Source of the DNA: Pelagomonas calceolata
Taxonomy: Eukaryota; Sar; Pelagophyceae; Pelagomonadales; Pelagomonadaceae
Assembly: GCA_918797485.1 (NCBI GenBank)
Contig: CAKKNE010000004.1
Coordinates: 1,116,001 to 1,180,000 of the forward strand
Length of the DNA stretch: 64,000 nt
Direction: 5' to 3'
Shown: in pieces, positions 29,918 through 39,247 of the stretch
Numbering within the stretch: position 1 is the stretch's first letter
Layout of the letters: each line of letters begins with the position of its first letter
The notes under the pieces: model-generated
Seen by the model: the letters and a program-made list of their open reading frames with translations, nothing else
What the model was told of the DNA's origin: nothing
Databases searched by the model: none
Position numbers and translations under genes: made by a program

Positions 29918-31430
29918 ATGGCCGAGCAGAAGAGCGCGCGCGGCTCGTGCGTCGGACAGCGTCCCGGCACCGCTTCGCGGCGTGAACCGCCGCCCCGCGG
30001 GCTTCAACTTTTTCGGGCCGAGTCGGCGTTTTACGTCGAACGGCCTCGCGCCAACGATGGAGCCGCCGCCGCGACGGCGTGCCGGAGGCGTAGAGCCACG
30101 TCCGCCGCGACGCCATCGCCGCGAAAACGCCGTCGACCACGCAGGTTCCCCGCGAAACTCTACGACTTGGTGGACGGCCACTCGCAAGTGCCCGAGGACG
30201 AGGCGATCGTCACGTGGTGCGAGAACGGCCTAGCTTTTATAGTAAGGGACCTGAACCGCTTCTGCGAGGAGGTCCTGCCGGCCCACTTCTGCCACAACAA
30301 GTGGGCGTCCTTCATCCGACAGCTGAATTTGTACGGGTTTCGGCGCATTACGCAAGGACAGAGTTCAGGTGCTTATTGGCACAAATTTTTCCAAAAGGGC
30401 GAACCGCATCTGCTGCGCGGGATTAAGAGATCGCGAAGGCAGGGCTCGGGTGCGAAGAAAAAACAACAACAACAGGAGCAGGAGCGGGAGAACCATTCTA
30501 CTGGTAGATATGCGACCCGGCAGCAAGACGACTTAAATGCGGGCTGGGGCTCGTCGCAGCCGCCCATGCACGCGTCCGTTCCCTTGCCGCCCATGAGCGC
30601 GGTGTTGCCGCAGCTGCCGCCGCCGCCCATCATCTCGGATGAAGCGCTACTGTCCGAGTTGGATGGTCTGGTGCAGGCGCAGAAGGTTTTGAGCGGCGTC
30701 CCTTGTCTTGTCGGTGGCGTCGCGTTGTCGCTGTGGCGCCGTCGACGACGCCGGCGACGCCCCGAGAGGCCGACGACGCGCCGACACACAACGAACGCGC
30801 GCGCAGGCCCAGCACGGCGGCCAGGCCGCCGCCGCCGCCGACGCGGCCGCGGGCCACATGCGGCCGCCTCCTGCCAGAGCCGATTCGGGGGGGCAGCTGT
30901 CCGGCGTGACGTCTGGTGCGTCCCTGTCGCGGTTCCTCGACTCGGCACCGCTGAATGATGGGTTGCGGAAACGCATGGCGTCGCACCAGTCGATCCACTC
31001 CGTCGGTTCTGCCGGCCAGATGGCCGACATCGGCCACCAGCAACGGAAGCAGACGGCCTTCCAGGCCGGGCGGCGGACGACGTCCAAAAGCTCATTAGCG
31101 TCCGATGACTGGGATTTGAATATTGCCGACGTCGACTCGCTGAATTTGGACGACTGGCGGTGGTCCGAGTCGCAGAACGGCGCGAATTTGGGCGCCTTCG
31201 GCTCCCGGGACTTCCTGCGCGCGCGCGGCGACCAGGGCTTGAGCGTGGGCGGTCTCTCCGCGGGCCTGCCTGCCTCGGACCTGCCGCGGTCGCGGTCCAA
31301 GGAGGCCATTACCGCGATTAGACCGCCGGCGGACCTGTCCGCTGCGGTCGCGGCGGCAGCAGTAGGCTCGCCTCCACCAGCAGCCTCGGTGCCGTCGATC
31401 CCGCCGGCGGACTCATTCCCCGCCTCGTAG
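29918..31430 (+). CDS. HSF: Heat-shock transcription factor
   Basis: Two exons, 29918-30685 and 30807-31430, coding 463 residues. The DNA-binding domain at about residues 76-175 is a complete HSF winged helix: FPAKLYDLVDG, IVTWCENGLAFIV, FCEEVLPAHFCHNKWASFIR with QLNLYGFRR, and YWHKFFQKGEPHLLRGIKR. A basic and Gln-rich stretch follows (KKKQQQQEQERE). The C-terminus is Ser/Ala-rich with an acidic patch (SLASDDWDLNIADVDSLNLD) that could be an activation domain. The first 75 residues are Arg/Ala-rich; an alternative start at 30057 with an intron ending CCACGCAG at 30144 would give MEPPPRRFPAKLYDLV. It binds nGAAn arrays in heat-shock promoters. Confidence 0.88.
30686..30806 (+). mobile_element. 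Introner (family 2) in the HSF gene
   Basis: A 121-bp intron. Donor 8-mer GTTTTGAG is followed by CGGCGTCCCTTGTCTTGTCG, the family 2 start, and it ends GCGCGCGCAG. Contains GGCGTCGCG and CGACGACGCC hairpin parts. Splicing joins LVQAQK to AQHGGQ, phase 0. The exon 8-mer after the acceptor (GCCCAGCA) no longer matches. Confidence 0.7.
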
Positions 31431-32020
31431 CCGAGGCTTCCCCTTCATGATGAAAATCGGTCCCCGCTCCCCCACGCGCACGTAATGTGGCGAAGGGGCC
31501 GAATTCGGTATTTGTCTTCTAGGTCGGGGCGCTCCATTGATCACTGGCCCGCGCGGTTGCCCGTGGCGACGTTTTTGGCGGGGTTTCGGCATCGATGGCG
31601 TGTTTCGGACACCGCCCGATGCTAGGCGTGCGTCCCCCCGTGGGCGCTTTGGTCCGAGACGTGTCTTTGGCGTCGCGCGGCCCGCGGGCGGGTGCTTAGA
31701 CGAAGCTGGGCCGCCGACGCGTCTTCGGCGGTTCTAGGTGTCCGAGACGCGTGCCTGGAGCCGTGGACTGGGTACTTTCGTGGGGGTGCGTGCACCCATC
31801 AGCCTCGGAGCCCCGGAATCACAGAGACACGCATCGATGCAGCGCGTCTTCGACTGAAGCCTAGACTGCACCCATTGTGACTACAAGCAGCGACGCAGCT
31901 TCTACATATACTAGACTGGTCGCCGCGCGAGTTCGAGCAACTTCTGCGCGCCGGGCGCCGCGCGCGAACACGCAGAGTTTGAACCTCGCAACACATCAAC
32001 TACAACCGCGCGCGCGCGGC
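31431..32020. other. Spacer with a solo introner module
   Basis: No gene seen. ATCGATGGCGT at 31591-31601 resembles one arm of the introner hairpin module outside any gene. The frame upstream of 32021 is open but without ATG. Confidence 0.35.
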
Positions 32021-32722
32021 ATGGCCGCGCTCGCGCAGCGCTGCCAGGCCATCGCCGCCGCCCCGGAAGCGCAGCCCGCGCGCATCGTGAGCCTCAACAG
32101 CCTCGACAAGCTCGACGACGCTGACGCTCTGTGCAGAACGTCTCCGGTGACCGTCGCGACCGGCGCCGCCGCCCTCGAGCGCGCGTCGACGCCGCCGCCG
32201 TCGCCACCAAAAACAACGACGACCTACGTCGAGGGCGCCGTCTCCGTCTTGGCGCGCTGCCGCAGCGGCCCGAAGCTCCAGTGGCGGCCCGCGGCGTTCT
32301 CGGTCGACCGAGTTCACGGAAACTTGCGCATCTTCCGCAGTGATGAAGAAAGACGCGCGTGGCACGCGCACCGCCACGACAACATCGCGAAGTTTCACCT
32401 CTCCCTGTCCGGCGAACATGCCGTCTCGCCCGTCATCAACGCCGACGCGCCGCCGTCGCCGCCGCGCGGCCGCGTGCGCTTCCGCCGCGTGCTCGCCGAC
32501 GTGCGCGAGGAGACGTCGTCCGACGAGGGCGACGAGAGCGTCTCGTCGCTGCCGCCGACGCCGCTCTCGACGCGGACGGAGCGCTACTGCACCTTCTCCG
32601 TGACGAAGGGCGGCGCGCCGCTCCTCAAATTCGCGGCGCCGCCCTGGCGCCGCCGCGACCTCGACGCGCTGCACGGCGCGCTCGCGGCCGTCGCGGGCGC
32701 CGTCGCGGTCGTGCCGCCGTGA
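32021..32722 (+). CDS. PH-like domain protein
   Basis: A 233-residue protein; the first ATG in frame is at 32021 (MAALAQRCQAIAAAPEAQPA). About residues 70-130 (VSVLARCRSGPKLQWRPAAF, VHGNLRIFRSDEERRAWHAH) and a second part near 190-225 (ERYCTFSVTKGGAPLLKFAA, DLDALHGALAAV) together have the strand order and C-terminal helix of a split PH-like barrel. An acidic loop (EETSSDEGDESVSS) lies between them. Phosphoinositide or protein binding is possible. No clear lipid-binding signature and no targeting signal. Composition is extremely GC-rich, giving long antisense frames that I rejected. Confidence 0.5.
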   Translation: MAALAQRCQAIAAAPEAQPARIVSLNSLDKLDDADALCRTSPVTVATGAAALERASTPPPSPPKTTTTYVEGAVSVLARCRSGPKLQWRPAAFSVDRVHGNLRIFRSDEERRAWHAHRHDNIAKFHLSLSGEHAVSPVINADAPPSPPRGRVRFRRVLADVREETSSDEGDESVSSLPPTPLSTRTERYCTFSVTKGGAPLLKFAAPPWRRRDLDALHGALAAVAGAVAVVPP

Positions 32723-33375
32723 GAGGACCTGTCTGATTACCCCCTTCTTCCCCCCCTATCCGCTCGTGGTGTTGTAAGGCGGCGGTGTTTTTTATTCCTT
32801 GGCTCTATCGGCGACGGCGTCCGGACCGCACGTGAACACATGGATTCGCCTTACGCGCCCCCAGCGCGGGCGGTCGGCTCCGGTTCCGTCGATTGTGTAT
32901 GAAAACTGGGCTGGAGTTGATATAATGTACCAATTAGATAGTAGAAGGCGGCGTCAATCGCTGGTCTACTTTCGCAAGCCGTAAGTTTCATCCGCGAATG
33001 TCGCCGCGGGGCAGTGTCTTCCGGGAGCCTCGAGAATATCTTCCTGGGCCGCTACTCTGAAATAGTTGGTCGCGGCCGACTATGGTGAATCGTGAATTTG
33101 GGAGGTCGTTTGCTTGCGCTATCGAGGCGGATCTGTGAATTGGCCGGGGGCGCCGCGGAACTTCCGGGAGCACGCCTCCCAGCACGCCGCAGGTCGTGAG
33201 CTGGAACAAAGATCCAAGTCCAAAGATGCTCGAAGTTACGCCCCCCCGAACACCTCCTCACAGGGGGTAACAGGTGCCCGCGGCCGGCGATCAACACGCG
33301 TCCTAGCGACGCGCGGTACGCCAAGCCCCGGTGCCCGCCGCCGCCGACGCGCCCGGCGCGCCGGCAGCGCCGGGC
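32723..33375. other. 650-bp convergent 3' spacer
   Basis: Lies between two genes ending towards each other. No motif shared with the other spacers is obvious apart from CGGCGACGGCGTCC near 32810. No coding evidence. Confidence 0.35.
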
Positions 33376-33981
33376 TCAAGCGCCCTCGGCCATGTCGTCG
33401 GCCTTCTTCTCCTCGTCCTCCTCGCCCTCCGGCTTGGCCTCCTCGGGCATCTCGAAGCCGCCGAGGTCGCGGTAGACCTCGACCTCCCGGAGCGGCTGGT
33501 GCTGGAAGTCCATGAGGTCCGCGGGGAGGCCCCTACAAATCACGGGCTGCGGCTCAGGCACGATAGGCATCGGCGGCGTAACTGTGTCGGGCCAGATGTC
33601 ATTCTCTAGGGCCTTGTACTGCATCTTCTGCAGGTCGTTGCCTTCCAATCCAACCTTGTGTTTCAGCCATTTCCCGACCCAACCGTGCTTTCTGTTTTCT
33701 ACATTAGCGAAGGTCTTGAGGCCGTCGAGGCCCGAGTCGAGGATTTCATCAATAGTCGTGTTGAGCGAGGCGAGCCACATGTCCTCGACGACGACGGCGC
33801 CCGAGGGCAGCTGGAAGGCGGGCCCGCGGAACGGCGTGTTCGTGTAGACCGTCGTGATCTGCTCCCGGAGCTGTTGAGCTTCCGGCGAATTGCGCGCGTC
33901 GTTCGAGTCATCAAAGAAGGAGGCGCGGATCGGTTGCGTTGCGGCGGTGCGGCGGAGCGCGGGGCGTTGGAGAGTAGCCAT
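33376..33981 (-). CDS. Organelle-targeted protein of unknown function
   Basis: A 201-residue protein from ATG 33981. The N-terminus MATLQRPALRRTAATQPIRA is Arg/Ala/Thr-rich and free of acids, as in mitochondrial or plastid transit peptides. The mature part contains TPFRGPAFQLPSGAVVVEDM, WLASLNTTIDEILDSGLDGL and MPIVPEPQPVICRGLPADLM, well-conserved-looking but not assignable to a family I know. The C-terminus is highly acidic (KPEGEEDEEKKADDMAEGA). A single uninterrupted exon. Function unknown. Confidence 0.6.
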   Translation of the reverse strand: MATLQRPALRRTAATQPIRASFFDDSNDARNSPEAQQLREQITTVYTNTPFRGPAFQLPSGAVVVEDMWLASLNTTIDEILDSGLDGLKTFANVENRKHGWVGKWLKHKVGLEGNDLQKMQYKALENDIWPDTVTPPMPIVPEPQPVICRGLPADLMDFQHQPLREVEVYRDLGGFEMPEEAKPEGEEDEEKKADDMAEGA

Positions 33982-34684
33982 GGTGTGAACGGAGGGGGCG
34001 TCGAGTCTCGAGCGCACCAAATTTGTAGCCGACCTTGCAATTTACAAGGAGCGGGCCATCGCGCTAAAATAAGCCGCCGCGCGGTCTTCGTAGCTTAGTG
34101 TAGGTGGGAGTGAAGACGTTGCGCAGCAGCGGAGGGCTGGGGGCGCACTAGGGGTCTGGGATAGGCGTTTTTTGTCGCGCCTCCAGAGGAACGCGCTTCA
34201 GGTAGAGATACGCGGCGGCGTCGCTTGAAGGCGTCGCCACAGGTCAAAGGGGTTGCCAGGGGCCCGCCGAGCCCTTCTTGGTACCTATGGCGAAAACTCC
34301 GGCTGGTAAAACCCGCACACAAAGAAAATTGATCAACCTTAGTTTCCCTTTGGGAATCATGACTATTTGACGCAGCCCCGTGGGAGAGAAACACCGCGCG
34401 CCGCCCATTCATCGGCGGCGGGCGCTTCCCTCGCCTCTCATAACAGCATACCTCCCACGCCCGCCGTCGACGCGTCACCATCGCGACACGGCGTCGGGCG
34501 CCACGATACGGCGGCACGCGGCCCGTACATAGTACCGACATAAGACCCCCAGAAATGAACACTAGGATTTAAGGTCATCAACACAATATCTTACGTTCTT
34601 GGGGGGATATCGCGGACGGGGCGGGAAGGAATGATGAGGTGCGCAGACGAAGCGCGTTCGACGAGCGAGCGGCACCAGGCATCG
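33982..34684. other. Spacer, no convincing gene
   Basis: A minus-strand frame at 34095-34562 is Arg-rich and lacks motifs; rejected as coding. No repeats or RNA genes recognised. Confidence 0.35.
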
Positions 34685-34960
34685 TCACCGTGCCGCGGCC
34701 GCGGCCGCCGCCCAGGCGTTCGCCTCGGCCGACGCGCACCGCGCCCACGCCGGGCGCCGCCAAGTCTCCGTCATTGCGGTCGCGCCGCGGGGACGCGCGG
34801 TAGCTTCGCGCCACGCGTTCGCCTCCACCGAGGCTGCCCGGACCCAGGATCGCTGCCAGGTCTCGTCGCTTGCCGCAGAGGCACTGGCTGCCATCCATGC
34901 CAAGGATTCGGCCGACGCTGCCCGTGTCCAGGTGGGCTTCTGCCACGTTTCGTTGTTCAT
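34685..34960 (-). CDS. Small Trp-repeat protein
   Basis: A 91-residue protein, ATG at 34960. It consists of three imperfect repeats of about 30 residues: ETWQKPTWTRAASAESLAWM, ETWQRSWVRAASVEANAWRE and ETWRRPAWARCASAEANAWA. Each has the frame E-T-W-(Q/R)-...-W-x-R-(A/C)-A-S-x-E-x-x-A-W. Repetition at the protein level with synonymous-looking drift supports real coding. Function unknown; repeats of this length could form a small helical solenoid. It could also be the end of a longer gene whose first exon I missed. Confidence 0.5.
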   Translation of the reverse strand: MNNETWQKPTWTRAASAESLAWMAASASAASDETWQRSWVRAASVEANAWREATARPRGATAMTETWRRPAWARCASAEANAWAAAAAAAR

Positions 34961-35411
34961 CTTTGATTCTATTAGTGTCGAAATTGGTGCACTCTGCTGC
35001 GAGATGCGGATCTGACTTGATATGTTTGTGCTTTTATGCTGCCCTCTCAGGAAGCTTCCTGAAAGCCCAGGCAACTTCTCACTTCTCGGGGCTCATCCGT
35101 CCTCAGAATCGGCCAGGCCGCCCAGGCGAGGCCTCCGGACGCCTCGCCGCGACGGATGCACGCAGCATGTCCGGTCTTGTACACACTCCGCGTCCTGGTC
35201 ACAGCGTAGGTCCTACGTCAGGCTACGTAGGTACCTACGCAGATCGTGGAGGCCGTAGGTACCTACGTAGGTACATTTGGAGAAGCTACCTACGTCAGGC
35301 TCCACCTACGCAGAGACCAGGCTCCGCGTCGCGTCGACGGCGCGCGGAGGCGTGTGAAGCGGCCCAGGGACCAGGAGCGGGTCCAGACGAGGGAAAAGAA
35401 GCCCCACATAA
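34961..35411. repeat. Palindromic GTAGGTACCTAC repeat cluster in a spacer
   Basis: 35207-35325 holds repeated, self-complementary pieces such as CTACGTAGGTACCTACG and CCGTAGGTACCTACGTAGG, plus ACCTACGTCAGGCT twice. They can form nested hairpins. No gene seen. The cluster lies between the Trp-repeat gene and the 3' end of the trehalose phosphatase gene. Confidence 0.5.
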
Positions 35412-37019
35412 TTACCTCCCCCGCACCGACGGCCGCGCCGCGCACGCCGACGCCAGCTCGTCGACGAACGCCCGGACGTCGTCCACATCTTTCAGCGTGT
35501 GCGTCGCGTGCGTCGCCCGCGGCCGCTCGACCTTATCGCCCGACGGACACACGAGCACGGAAACGGCGCCGAAGGGCGCGATCGCTTTGAAAGCATCTTC
35601 ATCGGTGACGTCGTCGCCCACATACACGGGCAGGACACCCCCGTACCACTCGTCCTCCGTAAAACCCGCTATTCGCTCCTCTGGCACGCCGTCGTCGTCG
35701 CCATATTCATCAAAGTCCGTTTCTCTGCGTCGCAGTAGCTCCAGTAAATAGAGAACCGCTTCGCCCTTGTCCCATTTTACGTCAGGTCTCAGTTCGTAGA
35801 CGCACTTGCCGGAATTCTTTCTTAAAACACCGGCGAAGGGCGCTTCGCGTAGTGTCGAGTCGACGATGGCCTCGACGGCGGGCCTGTCTGTCGGTGCGAC
35901 GTTGCGCCAGTGCACGCTCACGGAGAAGCGGTTGTCCTCGACGCTCGAGCCCTCGATGACTTGTAGTCTCTCTATAAGTAAATCTCTCGCTGCTCTCAAT
36001 ACAGGAACCATCTCGCTGCTCACGGAGTGGCGGAGGCCTGCGGGCGGTCGGTCGCGGCGGGCTCTCGCGGCGACGGCGTACCGGTGGGGACTCTCTCGCG
36101 GCCGCGGCGGCGGCGTCGCGGTTGACGCACGCCGTCGACGTGACTCTGCGGCGCCGGCGTAGCGGTGGCGCGCCGACGAGGTGAACGCACGCCATCGACG
36201 CGACGCCGCGACGCCATCGCCGCGACGCCCTCGACGCCAGCGCCGGAATAAAATCGGACGCTTCGTCGATGGCGCACGACGGCATAAAAAAGAGGACGCC
36301 GCATGAAGACCGCCCGGCCCGTCGATGTCAAAGCCGTGCGACCCCGCGTAGTACAGCTCGGGCAGCTGCACGAAGTTCCGGAGTTTTTCCCTAGCGCGTC
36401 CGGACACGATCGCGACCGTCGCTCTATCACTTAATTTCCCGACCGCGTCTCGCATATGATCAGACAAAGTAGCGGCGTCGGGATCCGACACGATCGGTGT
36501 TAAAGTTCCATCATAATCTAAAAAGACGACGAGCTGCCTCCTACCCGCTCGTAGAGCTTGAGCGATGCCGCGCGCGGACTGCAACTCGCGCCAGTCCGAA
36601 CAAGGAGCCGTTCTGGGGGGAGGCGGCGGCATCCTAGGTTTGGGAGGCGGCTTCGGCACGCTTTTTCTCCGACGTTGCCAGCGCGGCGACTGACTGAGCG
36701 ACTGCTTCAGTTCCGAAAGAGCGTGTTCACTGTCGTCCCTCGAGATCTTGCCCGGGAGCGAGTTCGCTCGCCTAGGCGGCTTCGACGTCGAAAGCCCGAA
36801 CCAGCCCGAGAGACGTCTCCTTAAAGCCGACATCGGCGTTTCGCGGATGGAATTCTCGCTCCGCTGCTTCTGGGGCTTCGGGACGGGATGGTGGCCGTTC
36901 GGGCGGTAGCCGGGGATGTTGTTCTGCCGCGCGAACTTCGCGACCTCGGACATCTTTTTGATGCTATCGTCGTCCTCGAGACTTAGGTCGGCGATGCCGT
37001 TGCGCGGCGTCGAGGCCAT
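35412..37019 (-). CDS. Trehalose-6-phosphate phosphatase
   Basis: Two exons, 37019-36311 and 36037-35412, coding 444 residues. It removes phosphate from trehalose 6-phosphate to give trehalose. HAD motif I is LVVFLDYDGTLTPIVSDP (catalytic Asp pair), motif II is VAIVSGRAREKL, then YYAGSHGFDI. After the splice come VEDNRFSVSVHWRNV, ELRPDVKWDKGEAV (Lys of motif III) and PVYVGDDVTDEDAF (motif IV). The N-terminal 130 residues are basic and Ser/Pro-rich. The splice IDGPGG|LRHSVSSEMVPVL restores the family frame. It is stand-alone, without a synthase domain. Trehalose may serve as signal or osmolyte. Confidence 0.9.
   Translation of the reverse strand: MASTPRNGIADLSLEDDDSIKKMSEVAKFARQNNIPGYRPNGHHPVPKPQKQRSENSIRETPMSALRRRLSGWFGLSTSKPPRRANSLPGKISRDDSEHALSELKQSLSQSPRWQRRRKSVPKPPPKPRMPPPPPRTAPCSDWRELQSARGIAQALRAGRRQLVVFLDYDGTLTPIVSDPDAATLSDHMRDAVGKLSDRATVAIVSGRAREKLRNFVQLPELYYAGSHGFDIDGPGGLHAASSFLCRRAPSTKRPILFRRWRRGRRGDGVAASRRWRAFTSSARHRYAGAAESRRRRASTATPPPRPRESPHRYAVAARARRDRPPAGLRHSVSSEMVPVLRAARDLLIERLQVIEGSSVEDNRFSVSVHWRNVAPTDRPAVEAIVDSTLREAPFAGVLRKNSGKCVYELRPDVKWDKGEAVLYLLELLRRRETDFDEYGDDDGVPEERIAGFTEDEWYGGVLPVYVGDDVTDEDAFKAIAPFGAVSVLVCPSGDKVERPRATHATHTLKDVDDVRAFVDELASACAARPSVRGR
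36038..36310 (-). mobile_element. Introner (family 2) in the trehalose phosphatase gene
   Basis: A 273-bp intron, the longest here. Donor 8-mer GTCTTCAT is followed by GCGGCGTCCTC, the family 2 start, and it ends GACCGCCCGCAG. The exon 8-mer GCCTCCGC differs from the donor copy only by transitions (4 of 8 identical). Inside are several GATGGCGTC and GACGGCGTGCG module copies. Phase 1. Confidence 0.75.
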
Positions 37020-37524
37020 GGTTTCTTGGCGTCTGGCGCAGCGCGGTGCTGCGGTTCGTATGAGTCGAGCGTTATCGGTGCGGGCCCATCTTCCTGCCGC
37101 TTTTATGCTGCGTGCTCCGGCACAGTGCTCTGGGTTACAAATTTGAGGCGGGCGTACACCCCAGCTTCGTGCGCTTGCGAATACTGCCTCTGCGCAATGA
37201 GGACCTCAGAGTTGTCACACACACAATATCAATGCTTCAAACGCACGGAGCACTGGGCACTTGCCCAAAAAACCGAGCGTGGCCTGCAGGCTAGTGCCTC
37301 TGTCATGCTACGGCGCGCGCACCGATGACGGGCGGAACGCCTCGCTGGGGGCGGTCCGCGACGGCCTCGGGGGCGACGCGAGCCGTCCTAGGCGCCTAGG
37401 GCGGAACCGCGGCCCGCGCGGTGCACGCCATCGACGCGACCCGAAAGGATCGGGGGAACGGCTTCTTACGCCGGCGGCGGGTACCTCTTTCTACGTCCGC
37501 CGGGCGGGCACCGCGATATCCACA
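37020..37524. other. Spacer with a solo introner module
   Basis: ACGCCATCGACGCGAC at 37425-37440 matches the introner module but lies outside a recognised intron, 3' of the EF-hand-like gene. Either a solo insertion or part of an unrecognised last intron. Nothing else seen. Confidence 0.35.
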
Positions 37525-38554
37525 CTACTGGACGGGTGCGCGGCGGAACGCCCTAGCGGACGCTCGTAAACCCGGGCGGAGCACGCCGCCGTCGGCGAAG
37601 CGCCGCGCGAAGGCCGCGAAGGCCAGGGGCCGGCGTCTCAACGCAGCGGGCGCGCCCACATACAACGCGTAGATCGCCTCGGCGTCCGCGCCCGTCGCGG
37701 CGGCGCCGTACAGCTCCAGTCCCGCCACGAACGCGTCGTACGACAGGTCGCGGCGGTCGTCGGCCTGCAGCCGGCGCAGCGCGAGCCAGGACCGGGCGAT
37801 CGTCTCGTGGGCCGCTAGCAGGCCCTCGCGGAACGCCGCATCAGCAGCGGCCGCGGAGAAGCCCTGTTCCGGTTCTGGAATTTCAGGCTCGGGGTTGACG
37901 GGGTTCCGCTCCCTTTCCGGCGCGGCGTCGCCGTACGGCACGCGCCTCCCGTCGAGCGCCGCGGCGAAGGCCGCGTAGGAGACCTCCTCTTCACCATTGC
38001 CCAGCGAGCGCGCGAGCGCCCGCGCCTCGCTTCCGTCGAGGTCGACGGCGAAGAGGTCCCGGAAGGCCTTCCTCAAACACTGCGGCGTGACGCTTTGTGC
38101 GTCGGGCCCGCCTGCGTCGTATCGCGTGACGCGCGTCGCGAAGGACACCAGACGCGGACGCGGGACGCAGACGCAGCGCGAGGAACGCGGCGCGCGCCGA
38201 CCGCCAGCGCGTCGCGCGGCCGCCCCGCAGCAGCTCGAGGCAGGCCCGCGTCACGTCGTCGTCATCTTCGTCATCCGAAGCGGCCTCATCGCTCCAGGCC
38301 ACATCAGCCTCAGTCTCGCTCTCGACGTCGGCCGCGCCCGGCGACCAGCTGACGCGGCGGTTGGAGCCCGGGTGCTCGGCGAGGGGCTCGAGGGCCTCGC
38401 GGCGCGGGGCCGCCGCCGCGGGCACCCAGGGCGGCGCGCGCGGCGAGTCGGCTTCCGGACACGCGGCGGTGGCCGCGGGTGCCCACGGGTCGTCGCCGCC
38501 GAGGAGCTCGGCGGGGAAGTTCGCGCTCGGCTTGCGCGCGGGGTCGAGGACCAT
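37525..38554 (-). CDS. EF-hand-like protein with a very short intron
   Basis: Two exons, 38554-38149 and 38111-37525, coding 330 residues. The N-terminus is Pro/Ala-rich, then very acidic (WSDEAASDDEDDDD). About residues 100-200 give helical pairs (LRKAFRDLFAVDLDGSEARA, NGEEEVSYAAFAAALDG) like degenerate EF-hands; the last 110 residues repeat the pattern (DRRDLSYDAFVAGLELYGAA). Frames on either side of 38.13 kb overlap. A 37-bp intron with GT...GACGCAG joins RPASASG to GPDAQSVTPQ. That intron is inferred from frame change only. Calcium binding is doubtful; function unknown. Confidence 0.5.
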
Positions 38555-39247
38555 GCTTTTTTCTTGGCGCGCGCGGTGCCACGCGGAGGTGCAGATGTCC
38601 CGCGTCGCTTGCGATGGACGCGGCGGCGCGCGGCGGCGGGCGCTGGTCAGTGGTCACCCTGGAGTGTTCAAACCTCGAACTGAGTCAACTGACGCGCGTC
38701 GCGGACCGAACCAGCCGGCGGCGCGCGGTAGAGATTGACGAGAGAGTGGTGCGCCACGCAGGTGGCCCGACGGGTGGCCGCGGTCAAAGTTGTGCGCAAA
38801 TCGACTTGAAAAACCCGTTTTGATCACGGGTACGAGTGCGAGCGCGTGCTGCCCGGCGGCAGACGAATAAAAAAGCCTCCCCAACACGGGGTCGGCGGCG
38901 GGTCCGAGAAGCAGGGCGCGGCGCGCTCCGCTGGCGCGCACGAGCAAGGGAGAGGGCCCGCGACGCGCCCGGAGGACGTACCGCCGGCGCAGGAACGACG
39001 TCCCGCCGACACGCCGTCGCCCCCCGGGGGGTGAGTGCTCCGCCTCCGACCCCGCACGAAATTTATACTGCGGCCTGCCGGTCGAGCGCCGCGCGGACCG
39101 GATCGCCTTTGGGCGGCTGCCGCGAGCACGTGGGAGCCGTGCGCACGCAGCAACGTCCGGGCAGAGAAGCCCAGACAAAGCAGCCCGGACCAAGCAGCCC
39201 GGACAAAGCAGCCAGACACGGGCAGCCGAGGCGAGGCGGCAGCCACC
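38555..39247. other. Upstream region of kinesin-2 and the EF-hand-like gene
   Basis: About 690 bp between divergent starts. Open frames on both strands are Arg- and Ser-rich without motifs. Near 39136-39220 the pieces CAGCCCGGACAAAG and CAAGCAGCCCGGAC repeat imperfectly. No RNA gene recognised. Confidence 0.35.

Noticed and set aside
29111-30187. 358-residue minus-strand frame
   Set aside because: Overlaps both the kinesin-13-like first exon out of frame and the HSF gene; Arg-rich without domains.
34095-34562. 155-residue minus-strand frame
   Set aside because: Low-information Arg/Ser composition, no recognisable motif and nothing else supporting it.
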